NCBI RefSeq assembly: GCF_015679185.1
Contig: NZ_CP064939.1
Coordinates: 4,464,001 to 4,528,000, forward strand
Length of the DNA: 64,000 nucleotides
Reading direction: 5' to 3'
Source: Pedobacter endophyticus
Lineage (GTDB): Bacteria > Bacteroidota > Bacteroidia > Sphingobacteriales > Sphingobacteriaceae
The notes beneath the pieces were generated by a model. It saw nothing but the letters and a program-made list of their open reading frames with translations. It searched no databases and was not told where the DNA came from. Shown here in pieces: positions 17,691 to 27,325 of this stretch. The number at the start of each line of letters is the position of its first letter. Position 1 is the stretch's first letter. Made by a program: the position numbers and the translations under genes.

Positions 17691-19963
17691 AAAAGACCGC
17701 AGGTACGCTTCTGATTTTTTTACTACTAACCTCGTTCTACGGCGCTGCCCAAGTGCCCATTACAAAGGTAGATTGGGAGGCCTTTATGGCCAAACAAGCG
17801 CTTAAATGGGATAACATCAGTACCGATTATTACAGCGGCGTGATCCTCGGCAACGGATTGTTGGGAACAAACATTTACAAGAAAAGCGACAGTGCCATTC
17901 GGTTCGACATTGGTAGAAGTGATGTGGTCGATCAGCGGGGGGACCTTTACCCGAATTTGGGTAACTTATATACAAAAGCACGCCTACCCATCGGATATTT
18001 CAGCGTTAAAACCTCGGGTAAGATTATAGGGGCCGATATAACGCTCGATATTTACAATGCAGAAGCAAAAGGAACAATCTCAACCTCCAAGGGGCAGATA
18101 AAATTTAGTGCTTTAGTGCCCGCCACGCAAAATGTAATCCGCATTGTGCTCGATGCCACCGACGGCGAACCGTCAGTGATATTGAACTGGAACCCCGGCC
18201 GAAGCATAAGTCCGCGTTTATTACAAAGCTACCCGACCGATAAGCCTGCTGATTTTCCTGATAATCCACCCGTAAAGAAAACCATGCAAAATGGATTTCA
18301 AATTTACAATCAACCCTTGTTAAACAAAGGAGGCTATGCTACGGCCTACAAAATTGCAGGAACCAAAAACCACAGTGAGGTATTGGTGAGCGTGGGTTAC
18401 GATGGGCATAATACCTTAAACGAAAATGAAGAAGCGGTAAATAGCATCAAACAGTTTGAAAAAGACAATAATGCAATCGCCTCGCATAAAAACTGGTGGC
18501 ATAACTATTATAAAAGGAGCTTTGTAGCCCTGCCCGATAAACGAATGGAGAATTTTTATTGGATCCAGTTATACAAATTAGCCAGTGTTACACGTGCCGA
18601 TAAGCCGATGGTCGATTTAGTGGGCCCGTGGACCGCACCTACACCTTGGCCGGCAATTTGGTGGAATTTAAATACGCAGTTAACTTATTCGCCTATTTTT
18701 ACCGCTAATCAGTTAGAGTTAGGCCAATCGCTATTTAAAACCCTACAACAAAATAAGCAGAATTTAATTGACAACGTGCCTCAAAAGTGGCGCTACAATT
18801 CGGCCGCCATCGGCAGAAGCTCATCATACGATTTAGTAAGCCCGATTACCGAAGAGCACATTAAAAGCGGGCACTTTGAGCCGTCGAATTTAGTTTGGAC
18901 CATGTTTTACTATTACCAGTGTTATGCCTATTCAAAAGATGAGCGAGTATTGAAAGATGAAGTTTTTCCATTGTTAAAAAGATCGACTAATTTTTTGATC
19001 CATTTATTAACTAAAGATGAAAATGGGAAGTACCACTTTCCGATGTCGCATTCGCCAGAGTATAAAGATGCCGAGGATGCCAACTATACGCTCGCAAGTT
19101 TGCACTGGGCATTAGAAACCTTGGTTAAAACCAATGCACAGCTGCATTTAGGAGACCCCGATGTGGATAAATGGAACGAGATCTTAAAAAACTTAACACC
19201 TTATCCAATTGGCGAATCAGGCTTTTTAATTGGAAAAGATGTGCCATTAAACAGTTCACATAGGCACTATTCGCACTTATTAATGGTTTATCCTTATTAC
19301 CTCGTAAACTGGGAACAAAAGAATAACCGCGACTTAATAGAGCGCTCATTGCATAATTGGTTATCGCAAAAAGGGGCGCATGCAGGATATTCTTTCACGG
19401 GCAGCTCTTCTATTTACTCAAGTATGGGCAACGGAGATAAGGCCTACGAAAGTTTAAATACATTGTTTGATAAATATATGCAGCCGAATACTTTATATAA
19501 AGAGTCGGGGCCTGTAATCGAAACCCCTTTAGCAGCAGCTGCAAGTATTCAAGAAATGCTTTTACAAAGTTGGGGCAATAAGATCAGGGTTTTCCCTGCA
19601 ATACCATCCAGTTGGAAAAACATCACCTTTAAGCAATGGCGGGCAGAAGGAGCCTTTCTTATAGATGCCGATCGGCAGAATGATCACACTACGTTCATTC
19701 AAATAGAAAGCTTGGCAGGTGGATCCTGCGTGCTGGTAACCGATATGGATAATTTTTCAATCACTTCAAACAAACGAAAAAGCTTCGATTACATCACCAC
19801 AACAGAAGGGGGAAAAACCATAATCCGTATCGATAGCATGGCGCCTACCGAAGTAATTCAGGTAAGGGCAAAGGACTATCCGCAAAAAACATCGGCAAAG
19901 GTTGATTATAGCCTTTACGAAAACTGGAGTTGGGGGATACAGAAAAACAGCAAGTCCAAATAA
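17687..19963 (+). CDS. GH95-like glycoside hydrolase (alpha-L-fucosidase/galactosidase clan)
   Basis: A 758-residue protein with a signal peptide to about residue 22. The N-terminal beta domain and (alpha/alpha)6 barrel follow GH95. WWNLNTQLTY carries the N-x-N pair (Asn327, Asn329), and SHSPEY carries a Glu (458) where GH95 has its acid in SPEN. HRHYSHLL and the C-terminal IQEMLLQS are also family-like. GH95 enzymes invert alpha-1,2-L-fucose or alpha-L-galactose. The protein is divergent from the classic GH95 pattern around the tryptophan-rich block, so the substrate could be a different terminal sugar. It overlaps the GH35 gene by four bases. Confidence 0.75.
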   Translation: MKKTAGTLLIFLLLTSFYGAAQVPITKVDWEAFMAKQALKWDNISTDYYSGVILGNGLLGTNIYKKSDSAIRFDIGRSDVVDQRGDLYPNLGNLYTKARLPIGYFSVKTSGKIIGADITLDIYNAEAKGTISTSKGQIKFSALVPATQNVIRIVLDATDGEPSVILNWNPGRSISPRLLQSYPTDKPADFPDNPPVKKTMQNGFQIYNQPLLNKGGYATAYKIAGTKNHSEVLVSVGYDGHNTLNENEEAVNSIKQFEKDNNAIASHKNWWHNYYKRSFVALPDKRMENFYWIQLYKLASVTRADKPMVDLVGPWTAPTPWPAIWWNLNTQLTYSPIFTANQLELGQSLFKTLQQNKQNLIDNVPQKWRYNSAAIGRSSSYDLVSPITEEHIKSGHFEPSNLVWTMFYYYQCYAYSKDERVLKDEVFPLLKRSTNFLIHLLTKDENGKYHFPMSHSPEYKDAEDANYTLASLHWALETLVKTNAQLHLGDPDVDKWNEILKNLTPYPIGESGFLIGKDVPLNSSHRHYSHLLMVYPYYLVNWEQKNNRDLIERSLHNWLSQKGAHAGYSFTGSSSIYSSMGNGDKAYESLNTLFDKYMQPNTLYKESGPVIETPLAAAASIQEMLLQSWGNKIRVFPAIPSSWKNITFKQWRAEGAFLIDADRQNDHTTFIQIESLAGGSCVLVTDMDNFSITSNKRKSFDYITTTEGGKTIIRIDSMAPTEVIQVRAKDYPQKTSAKVDYSLYENWSWGIQKNSKSK

Positions 19964-19980
19964 GCCGAAATACCTATTTT

Positions 19981-22086
19981 ATGCATTTATCCTATTTAAA
20001 ACACTTCATTACGCCTTTTAAATACGCTGCTTACCTAAAGGGCTTGCTCTTTTTTAGCTTGGTTTGCTGTTTGCACTTAACCACTTATGCGCAAAACGAG
20101 CCGTTTAATTTGCTCATGAAAAGGATAAACGCCGATTTGCAAACCGGAATAAGTGATAAGGTTTTAACCCACAAGGTATCAGAAGCGCTTGAATCGTTAA
20201 ATCCCGATGGAAGCTGGAAGGATATTGACTACGCCAATTTGCAATACGATCCTTTAAAGCGAATAAAGGAGATGGCAATGGCCTACATACGTCCATCAAA
20301 TCCGCTCTACGTTAAGGCCAATGTACATGCGGCAATTGTAAGCGCCCTGCAAAACTGGTTAGATCGAAACCCGAGGAACAAAAACTGGTGGTTTAACGAT
20401 ATTTTTTATCCACAGGCCATTGGGCAGATCCTGATTTTGATGCGGAATGCGAAACAACAGGTGCCAAACCAGCTGGAAGAAGATTTGATCCAGCGCATGA
20501 AGATCGCTAAATTTCTGGTAGGAGACGGGGCCAACACATCAGACGAAGCCCTGCACTATTTATACCGCGCTTGCTTAACCAAAAACAAAAGCACAATGGA
20601 TTCTGCCGCGACCTATCTTTTCGAGCCGATTTCAATTATCGATGGAAAGGGAGGCGTTCAGGTAGATGGAAGCTATTATCAACACGGCAAACAACAAGCC
20701 ATTGCCAGCTACGGTAAGGTGTTTGTCGGAAATTCGGTCAATGCCGCTTATTACCTCCGCGGTACCGAATACGCTTTGCCACAGGCAAAATTCGATATTT
20801 TGTTGAAATACCTCAAACATACCTTTATAAAAACCATTCGCGGGTCGTTTTTCGATTTCAATGTACGCGGTAGGGGCATCAGCCGAAGAGATTCGCTAGA
20901 AAGTCGGATAACGGGAATGATCAGTAAAATTGAAGCTTTAGATCCACAACATTTGAGTTTTTGGCAAGCAGCAGCAGCACGAACCGCTGAGCAAAAGCCC
21001 GCCAAGTATGGAGTGACCAAAAGCCATAATCAGTATTGGAAAAGCGGATATACGCTAAGTGTTAGGCCTGCTTATACTTTCAGCGTTCAAACTGCATCAA
21101 CCCGAACTTTAAGGACTGAGCGAGGTAACAATGAGAACATCCTCGGCAAATTTCTGCCCGATGGCGCAACCAATATTCAAAGAACAGGCTCGGAGTACGC
21201 TAACATTATGCCGATTTGGGAGTGGGATAAAATTCCCGGCACCACAAGCCGAGATTATGCCACCGCTAGCGGCGCAACCATTTTAAAAGATTGGGGGATT
21301 GAAGGCACAACAAAGTTTGTTGGCGGAGCAAGCGATGGGCTTTACGGCGTTTCGGCCTACGATTTAAACTACGATGATGTGCAGGGAAAAAAGAGCTGGT
21401 TCTTTTTTGATAAAGAAATTGTTTGCCTCGGCGCAGGCATTAAGAGCAACCAGCCAGAGCACATTACTACAACCGTTAACCAAACTTGGCTGAGGGGCGA
21501 AGTAACCTCAGGTAGCCTCGGGGATAGAACATGGATTGTTCACGACAGTATCGGTTACTTTTTTCCGAAAAAGGATAACATCAACATAACCGAAAAAAAG
21601 CAGTCGGGGAGCTGGTACCGCATCAACCATTTTCAACAAAAAGATACCGTTATCGGCTCGGTTTTCAAAGTGTGGATTGATCATGGAGCAAAGCCTCAAC
21701 ATGCAGATTACGCCTATACGGTTGTGCCGGCAATGAGTGTTAACGATGTAAAAAAATATAAGACAGATATGATAGCGATATTGAAGAATACCAAAGAGAT
21801 ACAGGCCGTAAAACATACGGGGTTAAATATGTTGCAAGTGGTTTTTTACAAAGCTGGCACATTAGAGGCCGATAATTTATGCGTAAAAGTAGATAAGCCC
21901 TGCGTGGTTTACATTAAAAGCTTAAATACCGCTCAGCCCATGTTATACATCGCTGATCCAACTCAGGAGAACGAAAACATTAAGGTAGAGGTAAAGCTAT
22001 CGAAAAATGAAAACAACAAGCTGTTAAACTGCACTTTACCTGTTGGGCCCTTGGCTGGATCGACCGCGAGTTTTAAAATTAATTAA
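19981..22086 (+). CDS. Polysaccharide lyase family 8 protein
   Basis: Lyase of the hyaluronan/chondroitin/xanthan lyase family that breaks a 1,4 bond to a uronic acid by beta-elimination, leaving a 4,5-unsaturated uronate. I start it at the ATG at 19981 (701 residues), which gives a signal peptide ending TTYAQ. An upstream in-frame ATG at 19930 lies inside the previous gene. PL8 features: GANTSDE with Asn185, DGSYYQHG with His235 and a Tyr nine residues on (Tyr244), as in the His/Tyr pair of known members, then RGRGISRR, then the beta-sandwich with GTTSRDYA near the centre. The GH88, KduI and KduD genes downstream are the expected next steps. The exact polymer is unknown. Confidence 0.88.
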   Translation: MHLSYLKHFITPFKYAAYLKGLLFFSLVCCLHLTTYAQNEPFNLLMKRINADLQTGISDKVLTHKVSEALESLNPDGSWKDIDYANLQYDPLKRIKEMAMAYIRPSNPLYVKANVHAAIVSALQNWLDRNPRNKNWWFNDIFYPQAIGQILILMRNAKQQVPNQLEEDLIQRMKIAKFLVGDGANTSDEALHYLYRACLTKNKSTMDSAATYLFEPISIIDGKGGVQVDGSYYQHGKQQAIASYGKVFVGNSVNAAYYLRGTEYALPQAKFDILLKYLKHTFIKTIRGSFFDFNVRGRGISRRDSLESRITGMISKIEALDPQHLSFWQAAAARTAEQKPAKYGVTKSHNQYWKSGYTLSVRPAYTFSVQTASTRTLRTERGNNENILGKFLPDGATNIQRTGSEYANIMPIWEWDKIPGTTSRDYATASGATILKDWGIEGTTKFVGGASDGLYGVSAYDLNYDDVQGKKSWFFFDKEIVCLGAGIKSNQPEHITTTVNQTWLRGEVTSGSLGDRTWIVHDSIGYFFPKKDNINITEKKQSGSWYRINHFQQKDTVIGSVFKVWIDHGAKPQHADYAYTVVPAMSVNDVKKYKTDMIAILKNTKEIQAVKHTGLNMLQVVFYKAGTLEADNLCVKVDKPCVVYIKSLNTAQPMLYIADPTQENENIKVEVKLSKNENNKLLNCTLPVGPLAGSTASFKIN

Positions 22087-22109
22087 CATTATAAACATAC
22101 ATATCAAAC

Positions 22110-23297
22110 ATGAATAAAAGAAACCTGATGATTGCATTTTTGTTGCTTTTTAATGCAACAGTATTTGCGCAAGATGCAAGCCGAAAACCGATGGCAAAAC
22201 TGATAAACGATGAATTTAAGTTTGCTGCCGATCAGTACAAAATACTGGCCAGGGGCGTTGAGCCCGGCCTCACCCCACAAAGTTTTAAAGACGGCAAGAA
22301 CGTAAATTACGATATAAAATGGTGGTGCAGTGGCTTTTACTCGGGCAGTTTGTGGTACATTTACGAGCAAACCAAAGATGAGGCTATAAAAAAAGAGGCC
22401 GAAAGTGCCTTAAAGGTAATTGAGCCCAACCAAACCTATACGGGCAACCACGATTTGGGCTTTATGATGTACTGTAGCTTCGGAAACGCCTACCGCATTA
22501 CCGCCAAGCCTGAATATAAAACCATTATAAATCGTTCAGCAGAATCGCTTTCAACAAGGTACCACGAAAATGTGAAGGCCATCCAATCGTGGAACAAGAG
22601 CAAGTTTTGGGATTATCCTGTAATTATTGATAACATGATGAACCTCGAAATGTTAAACTGGGTAAGCGATAACGGTGGCAGTCAGAAATATAAGGATATT
22701 TCGGTTGTGCATGCCAATACAACGTTAAGAAACCATTTTCGCCCCGATTTCAGCTCTTTTCACGTAGTGGATTACAACCCAGAAACTGGCGCCGTAAAAA
22801 GAAAGGCAACATGGCAAGGTGCTGCAGATTGTTCGGCATGGGCTCGTGGTCAAGCTTGGGCCTTATATGGTTATACGATGATGTATCGTTTTACCCAAGA
22901 CAAATCGTACTTAAAACAAGCAAAAGGAATTGCACACTTCATTTTAAACCACCCCAACTTGCCAGCAGATAAGGTTCCTTTTTGGGATTTTGATGCACAA
23001 GGTGTTCCATTTGCAAAACGCGATGCATCCGCCGCCGCCATTATGGCATCGGCATTATTAGAGCTTGGCCAATACACCACCGGAGCGGAGAAAAACGAGT
23101 TTAAAACTTCGGCTGAAACCATGATCTACTCGTTATCCAGCGATGCCTATCATGCTAAACTGGGCGAAAACGGAGGCTTTTTGTTGATGCACAGTACGGG
23201 CGCCTATCCTTTAAACAGCGAAATTGATGTGCCATTAATTTATGCCGATTACTATTACTTAGAGGCGTTGGCGAGATATAAAAACTGGTATTTGTAA
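22110..23297 (+). CDS. Unsaturated glucuronyl hydrolase, GH88
   Basis: A 395-residue enzyme with a signal peptide ending VFAQ (residue 21). It removes the 4,5-unsaturated uronate left at the non-reducing end by a lyase, through hydration of the double bond. The (alpha/alpha)6 barrel carries two expected Asp residues: Asp115 in GNHDLGFMMY and Asp174 in IIDNMMNLEML. Other family words are WWCSGFYSGSLWY and AWARGQAWALYGY. It sits 23 bases after the PL8 gene and supplies the free unsaturated uronate, which rearranges to the KduI substrate. Confidence 0.93.
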   Translation: MNKRNLMIAFLLLFNATVFAQDASRKPMAKLINDEFKFAADQYKILARGVEPGLTPQSFKDGKNVNYDIKWWCSGFYSGSLWYIYEQTKDEAIKKEAESALKVIEPNQTYTGNHDLGFMMYCSFGNAYRITAKPEYKTIINRSAESLSTRYHENVKAIQSWNKSKFWDYPVIIDNMMNLEMLNWVSDNGGSQKYKDISVVHANTTLRNHFRPDFSSFHVVDYNPETGAVKRKATWQGAADCSAWARGQAWALYGYTMMYRFTQDKSYLKQAKGIAHFILNHPNLPADKVPFWDFDAQGVPFAKRDASAAAIMASALLELGQYTTGAEKNEFKTSAETMIYSLSSDAYHAKLGENGGFLLMHSTGAYPLNSEIDVPLIYADYYYLEALARYKNWYL

Positions 23298-23313
23298 TTT
23301 ATTATATTGTAAA

Positions 23314-24549
23314 ATGAAAATGATCTTTAAAATAACCTTAATCGTTGCTTTCGGCCTTGGTTTAAACCAAGCAGAAGCGCAACTAAAAAAGAACGTTACC
23401 GGACAGCAAGACCGGGCCTTTTGGGTGAAGACCCTAAATCGGATCGCTTATCCGGTTGTACATAATTTAGCCAACGAAACCCTCAAGAAGAATATGCCCT
23501 TAGAAAAAGGACCCAAGTATGGGCTAAACTTAACCAAGGTGACTTATTTGGAGGCCTTAGGCAGAACAATGGCTGGCTTGGCCCCGTGGCTGGCGCTCCC
23601 AGATGATGATACGGCAGAAGGGAAACTTCGCAAAACCATGCGTTCCGAACTATTAAAAGGACTTGCAAACTCCGTAAACCCAACGAGTCCTGATTATATG
23701 AATTACAGAACCGAATCGCAGCCTATTGTTGATGCCGCTTATGTAGCGCATGCTTTTATACGGGCGCCGAAAGCCCTTTGGGAGCCTTTAGATGGGGTTA
23801 CCAAAAAAAGATTTATAGAAGAGTTTAAGGCACTGCGCAGCCGTACCGGAGCTTACAACAACTGGTTACTGTTTTCGGGCTTAACCGAGGGCTTCTTGTT
23901 AAGTATTGATGAAGCTTATGACCCTGCCCGTGTAATGTTCTCCATTAACAAAATGAAAGAATGGTACGTAGGCGACAGCTGGTATAGCGATGGCGCAAAA
24001 TTTAGTATGGATTATTACAACTCGTACGTAATTCATCCCATGTTGGTTGATCTGTTAAAGGTTTTGGTCGAAAAGAAAAAAGCTTCGCAAGCCGATTACG
24101 ATTTGGCCGTGCAAAGAATGGTCAGACACAGTGAGTTTTTAGAAAGGATGATATCGCCCGAAGGCACTTACCCAGCTTTCGGTCGCTCGATAACCTACAG
24201 GATGGGTGCTTTCCAAGCATTAGCCCAAACCGCTTTGATGGAAAAACTGCCTGAGCACGTTAAGCCAGCGCAGGTTCGTTGTGGCTTAACAGCCGTAATG
24301 CATAACATGTTTGATGGAAACCAAAACTTTGATGATAAGGGATGGCTGGTTTTAGGCTTCAACGGTCATCAACCCGAAATTGCCGATTATTATACCTCAA
24401 CCGGCAGTTTATACTTAACCTCACTGGGCTTTTTAAATTTAGGTATGCCAGCCGACCATAAATTTTGGACGGACGAGCCCGCCCCCTGGACCGGCTTAAA
24501 AGCTTGGACGGGTGAACCGGTAAAAAAGGATTATAAGGTAGATTATTAA
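23314..24549 (+). CDS. DUF2264-family protein, putative secreted glycan-active enzyme
   Basis: A 411-residue protein with a signal peptide ending AEAQ (residue 22). The sequence is typical of DUF2264: LEALGRTMAGLAPWLALP near residues 73-90, NYRTESQPIVDAAYVAHAF, NNWLLFSGLTEGFLL and WYSDGAKFSMDYYNSYV. These suggest a mostly helical (alpha/alpha) toroid. It starts 17 bases after the GH88 gene and lies between the lyase/GH88 pair and kduI, so it probably acts on uronate-containing oligosaccharide or polymer. The family's reaction is not something I can assign from sequence. Confidence 0.85.
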   Translation: MKMIFKITLIVAFGLGLNQAEAQLKKNVTGQQDRAFWVKTLNRIAYPVVHNLANETLKKNMPLEKGPKYGLNLTKVTYLEALGRTMAGLAPWLALPDDDTAEGKLRKTMRSELLKGLANSVNPTSPDYMNYRTESQPIVDAAYVAHAFIRAPKALWEPLDGVTKKRFIEEFKALRSRTGAYNNWLLFSGLTEGFLLSIDEAYDPARVMFSINKMKEWYVGDSWYSDGAKFSMDYYNSYVIHPMLVDLLKVLVEKKKASQADYDLAVQRMVRHSEFLERMISPEGTYPAFGRSITYRMGAFQALAQTALMEKLPEHVKPAQVRCGLTAVMHNMFDGNQNFDDKGWLVLGFNGHQPEIADYYTSTGSLYLTSLGFLNLGMPADHKFWTDEPAPWTGLKAWTGEPVKKDYKVDY

Positions 24550-24553
24550 TCCC

Positions 24554-24713
24554 CTTTGCAGTCATCCGATGGATCATGTGCCCTTCGACTCCGCTCAGGG
24601 TGACATTTGTTGCTGCATTTTCCGATTAACATCGCCTTTGCAGTCATCCGATGGATCATGTGCCCTTCGACTCCGCTCAGGGTGACATTTGTTACGGCAT
24701 TTTCCGATTAACA
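24554..24713. repeat. Two tandem 82-bp units with the CTTCGACTCCGCTCAGGGTGACA element
   Basis: Units start at 24554 and 24636 and are nearly identical. Each contains CTTCGACTCCGCTCAGGG, the reverse complement of the element repeated at 28261, 28579 and 28705. They fill the first part of the 360-base gap between the DUF2264 gene and kduI. Confidence 0.85.
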
Positions 24714-24760
24714 CGCAATAGCTTCGAAGTATTATTGGAGTTAGTACTAATCTCGATAGC

Positions 24761-24807
24761 AGTCATCCGATGAATAGCTGCTAGTAAATAATATTCATCG
24801 GATGACT
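24761..24807. repeat. Perfect 16-bp inverted repeat
   Basis: AGTCATCCGATGAATA (24761-24776) pairs exactly with 24792-24807 across a 15-base loop. No T-run follows, so this is not a classic terminator. It shares GTCATCCGATG with the preceding tandem units and lies upstream of the kduI promoter candidate. Confidence 0.75.
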
Positions 24808-24834
24808 ATCAAAGCACTAAACTATCGGCCATTA

Positions 24835-24868
24835 TTTTCGTTAAATAACGATGGTATAAATATATTTG
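24835..24868 (+). promoter_or_regulatory. Candidate promoter of kduI
   Basis: TTTTCG (24835-24840), 20 bases, TATATTTG (24861-24868). This approximates the Bacteroidota consensus TTTG-N19-21-TAnnTTTG. It lies 42 bases before the kduI ATG. Confidence 0.45.
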
Positions 24869-24909
24869 CCAATAGGAATTGATTTTTCAATCTCAAACTA
24901 ATTCAAAAT

Positions 24910-25749
24910 ATGAACAAATTCGAAAGCCGTTACGCTCAAAGCCCCAAAGAAGTTAAACAAATGGATACCTCGGCATTGAGGGAAAATTTTTTAATCGAGA
25001 ATATTTTTGAGGCCAATCAGGTAAATTTAACGCTATCCTTTTTCGATAGGTATATTGTTGGTGGCGCTATGCCCGTTAATGGAAAATTGGCCTTGCCAAA
25101 CCCCGACGATTTAAAGGCGGCCTACTTTTTAGAGCGTAGGGAGCTGGGAATTATCAATGTGGGAGGAAAGGCGATTGTAACTGCCGACGGTGAGACTTTT
25201 GAGCTCGATTTCAAAGAAGCTTTATACATTGGAAAGGGAACCAAAGAAGTAACGTTTGAATCGGCAGATGCTTCGACGCCAACCAAGCTTTACATCAATT
25301 CTGCACCTGCACACCATACTTATCCTACAAAAAAGGTAAGCAAGGCCGATGCTGAAATTGTAGAATTGGGTACGCCCGAAACCGCAAACCATAGAATAAT
25401 CAACAAACTATTGGTAAACAGTGTGTTGCCAACTTGCCAGTTGCAAATGGGTATGACGGAACTAAAATCGGGCAGCGTTTGGAACACCATGCCGGCACAT
25501 ACGCACGATAGAAGAATGGAAGCCTATTTTTATTTCGAAGTGCCTCAAAACCAAAGCGTATGTCATTTTATGGGGCAACCACAAGAAACCCGCCACATTT
25601 GGATGCAAAACGAAGAGGCAGTTATTTCACCGAACTGGTCTATCCACTCGGGTGCAGGAACGAGTAACTATACTTTTATTTGGGGCATGGCTGGAGAGAA
25701 TTTAGACTATGGCGATATGGATCACTGCGCTATTACCGATTTGAAATAA
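24910..25749 (+). CDS. kduI: 5-dehydro-4-deoxy-D-glucuronate isomerase
   Basis: A cytoplasmic 279-residue cupin enzyme converting 5-keto-4-deoxyuronate to 2,5-diketo-3-deoxygluconate. The zinc site is visible as His197 and His199 in PAHTHDRRMEAY, Glu204 in the same block and His246 in NWSIHSG, matching the known KduI ligand pattern almost residue for residue. Length is normal for the family. There is no signal peptide, in keeping with action after uptake. It works just before KduD (27326-28093). It has its own candidate promoter, being 360 bases from the previous gene. Confidence 0.96.
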   Translation: MNKFESRYAQSPKEVKQMDTSALRENFLIENIFEANQVNLTLSFFDRYIVGGAMPVNGKLALPNPDDLKAAYFLERRELGIINVGGKAIVTADGETFELDFKEALYIGKGTKEVTFESADASTPTKLYINSAPAHHTYPTKKVSKADAEIVELGTPETANHRIINKLLVNSVLPTCQLQMGMTELKSGSVWNTMPAHTHDRRMEAYFYFEVPQNQSVCHFMGQPQETRHIWMQNEEAVISPNWSIHSGAGTSNYTFIWGMAGENLDYGDMDHCAITDLK

Positions 25750-26176
25750 TTAACTGAAAAGTAAACAAATATTCTGCATGGCGGAGCTTGTTTATTGGTG
25801 AATTGAAAATCCGTTTTAACAACTACAGTAGTTGCGATGACAGATTATGAGGGTCGTCATTTTGAATCCCGATTTTTTTCTATCGCGAGAGAAATCTCTC
25901 CCACTGTGTGCAGGTGTTGGCTAAGCACCGCTGGCTCAAAGTAGATGGTAATGGGCAAGATCTGCCCGGCGCAGGCGGGGATATCTCAACCGATGAAGGA
26001 TCGTTTATCGATATCACGGGTATCAAAGGGTGTTTGCACTATCACCGCACGCCCTTACCCTCATTAACAAGCAAGCGAGGTTTACACAGTGGGTATTTGT
26101 TCATTTTTCTATCTCATCCCATTGTATCGTTAACACCACAGAGCGCTAAAAATCTTTATCAACCTAAAATCAATCA
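25750..26176. other. 427-base gap between kduI and the DUF4861 gene
   Basis: No convincing gene. An open stretch at 25908-26180 has no family look and overlaps the next gene's start. The part near 25856-25905 (GTCATTTTGAATCCCG, then GAGAAATCTCTC) resembles half of the inverted repeat at 28343-28434. Confidence 0.5.
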
Positions 26177-27307
26177 ATGAAAACAACATTCTTTAGTATC
26201 TTGTTGCTGATTATCGCAAGCGTATCTTTTGCCCAATACCAATACCCGATGATAACCGTTAGCAATCCATCTTCTATAGCAAGAAAGGACGTAATTGTTT
26301 CAATTCCATGGGTTGATGTGTTAAAGGCCGATCCGACTATCGACACAGCAAAATTTTTGGTGATGAACAAGTTTACCGAAACCGAAATTCCTCATCAACT
26401 GGAATATAAAGGTGAAAAAACTGTTCAAAATCTATTGCTGCAAGTGTCTGTAAAGGCAAAAGAAAGTTTAACATTATTGATCTTCGCCGAGCAAGCAAAG
26501 TCCGTTTCACCAAAAACTTTCGCCCGTTATGTTCCCGAGCGTAAAGACGATTTTGCATGGGAGAACGATAAAATTGCATTTAGAATGTATGGCAAAGCGC
26601 TGGAGGGTACCTCGGAAGATGCCAAAGGAATTGATGTTTGGGTGAAGCGCACATCGAAACTGGTTGTTAACGATCGCTATAAAAAGAACGATTATCACAC
26701 CGATCATGGCGATGGACTAGATTATTACAGTGTTGGCTTTACCCTTGGCGCTGGCGGAATGGCCCCATTTATCAACGATACGGTATATTACTCCGGAAAT
26801 TATCGCAGCTCGAAAGTTTTAGATAACGGCCCACTGCGCTCTACTTTTCAATTAACTTACGATGAATGGAACGCCGCCGGATTTAAGGTTAATGTGGTAA
26901 AAACCATTTCGCTTGATGCAGGCTCGCAACTGAACCGAATTGAAAGCCTGTACACCTATACTGGTGGCGGCAAGTTGCCCGTGGCCATTGGCTTGGCAAC
27001 TCGTGGCGAGCAAGCCATGAAGGTTTTATCGGATACGAGGGGAGTAATGGGGTATTGGGAGCCCGTTCATGGTAAGGATGGAATTACTGGAGTTGGTGCG
27101 GTAACCGAAAAAGCAGTGAAGAAAACCATTATGCAGCCAAAACAAATGTTAACCCTAACCGAAGTGAAAAACAACGTGCCTTTTGTATATTACGCCGGTG
27201 CTGCATGGAATAAGGCAGAAGAGATTACCAGCGAGACTGAATGGTTTAAATACTTGCAAAAATTTAAAGAAGAATTAAAATCGCCATTAAAGGTGAGTAT
27301 AAAATAA
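26177..27307 (+). CDS. DUF4861 domain-containing secreted protein
   Basis: A 376-residue protein with a signal peptide ending SFAQ (residue 20). The whole mature length fits DUF4861: VSNPSSIARKDVIVSIPW near the start, IDVWVKRTSKLVV, YHTDHGDGLDYYSVG (about 173-187), GNYRSSKVLDNGPLRSTF and the C-terminal YYAGAAWNK. The His/Asp-rich DHGDGLDYY block is a plausible active or metal site. Members occur beside uronate catabolic genes such as kduI and kduD, as here (19 bases before kduD), so a role in uronide processing in the periplasm is likely. The reaction itself is not established by the sequence. Confidence 0.85.
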   Translation: MKTTFFSILLLIIASVSFAQYQYPMITVSNPSSIARKDVIVSIPWVDVLKADPTIDTAKFLVMNKFTETEIPHQLEYKGEKTVQNLLLQVSVKAKESLTLLIFAEQAKSVSPKTFARYVPERKDDFAWENDKIAFRMYGKALEGTSEDAKGIDVWVKRTSKLVVNDRYKKNDYHTDHGDGLDYYSVGFTLGAGGMAPFINDTVYYSGNYRSSKVLDNGPLRSTFQLTYDEWNAAGFKVNVVKTISLDAGSQLNRIESLYTYTGGGKLPVAIGLATRGEQAMKVLSDTRGVMGYWEPVHGKDGITGVGAVTEKAVKKTIMQPKQMLTLTEVKNNVPFVYYAGAAWNKAEEITSETEWFKYLQKFKEELKSPLKVSIK

Positions 27308-27325
27308 CAATCAAAATAGAACGGA

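Noticed and set aside
25908..26180. Open frame of 90 codons before the DUF4861 gene
   Set aside because: No family features, overlaps the next start, and lies in repeat-like gap sequence.
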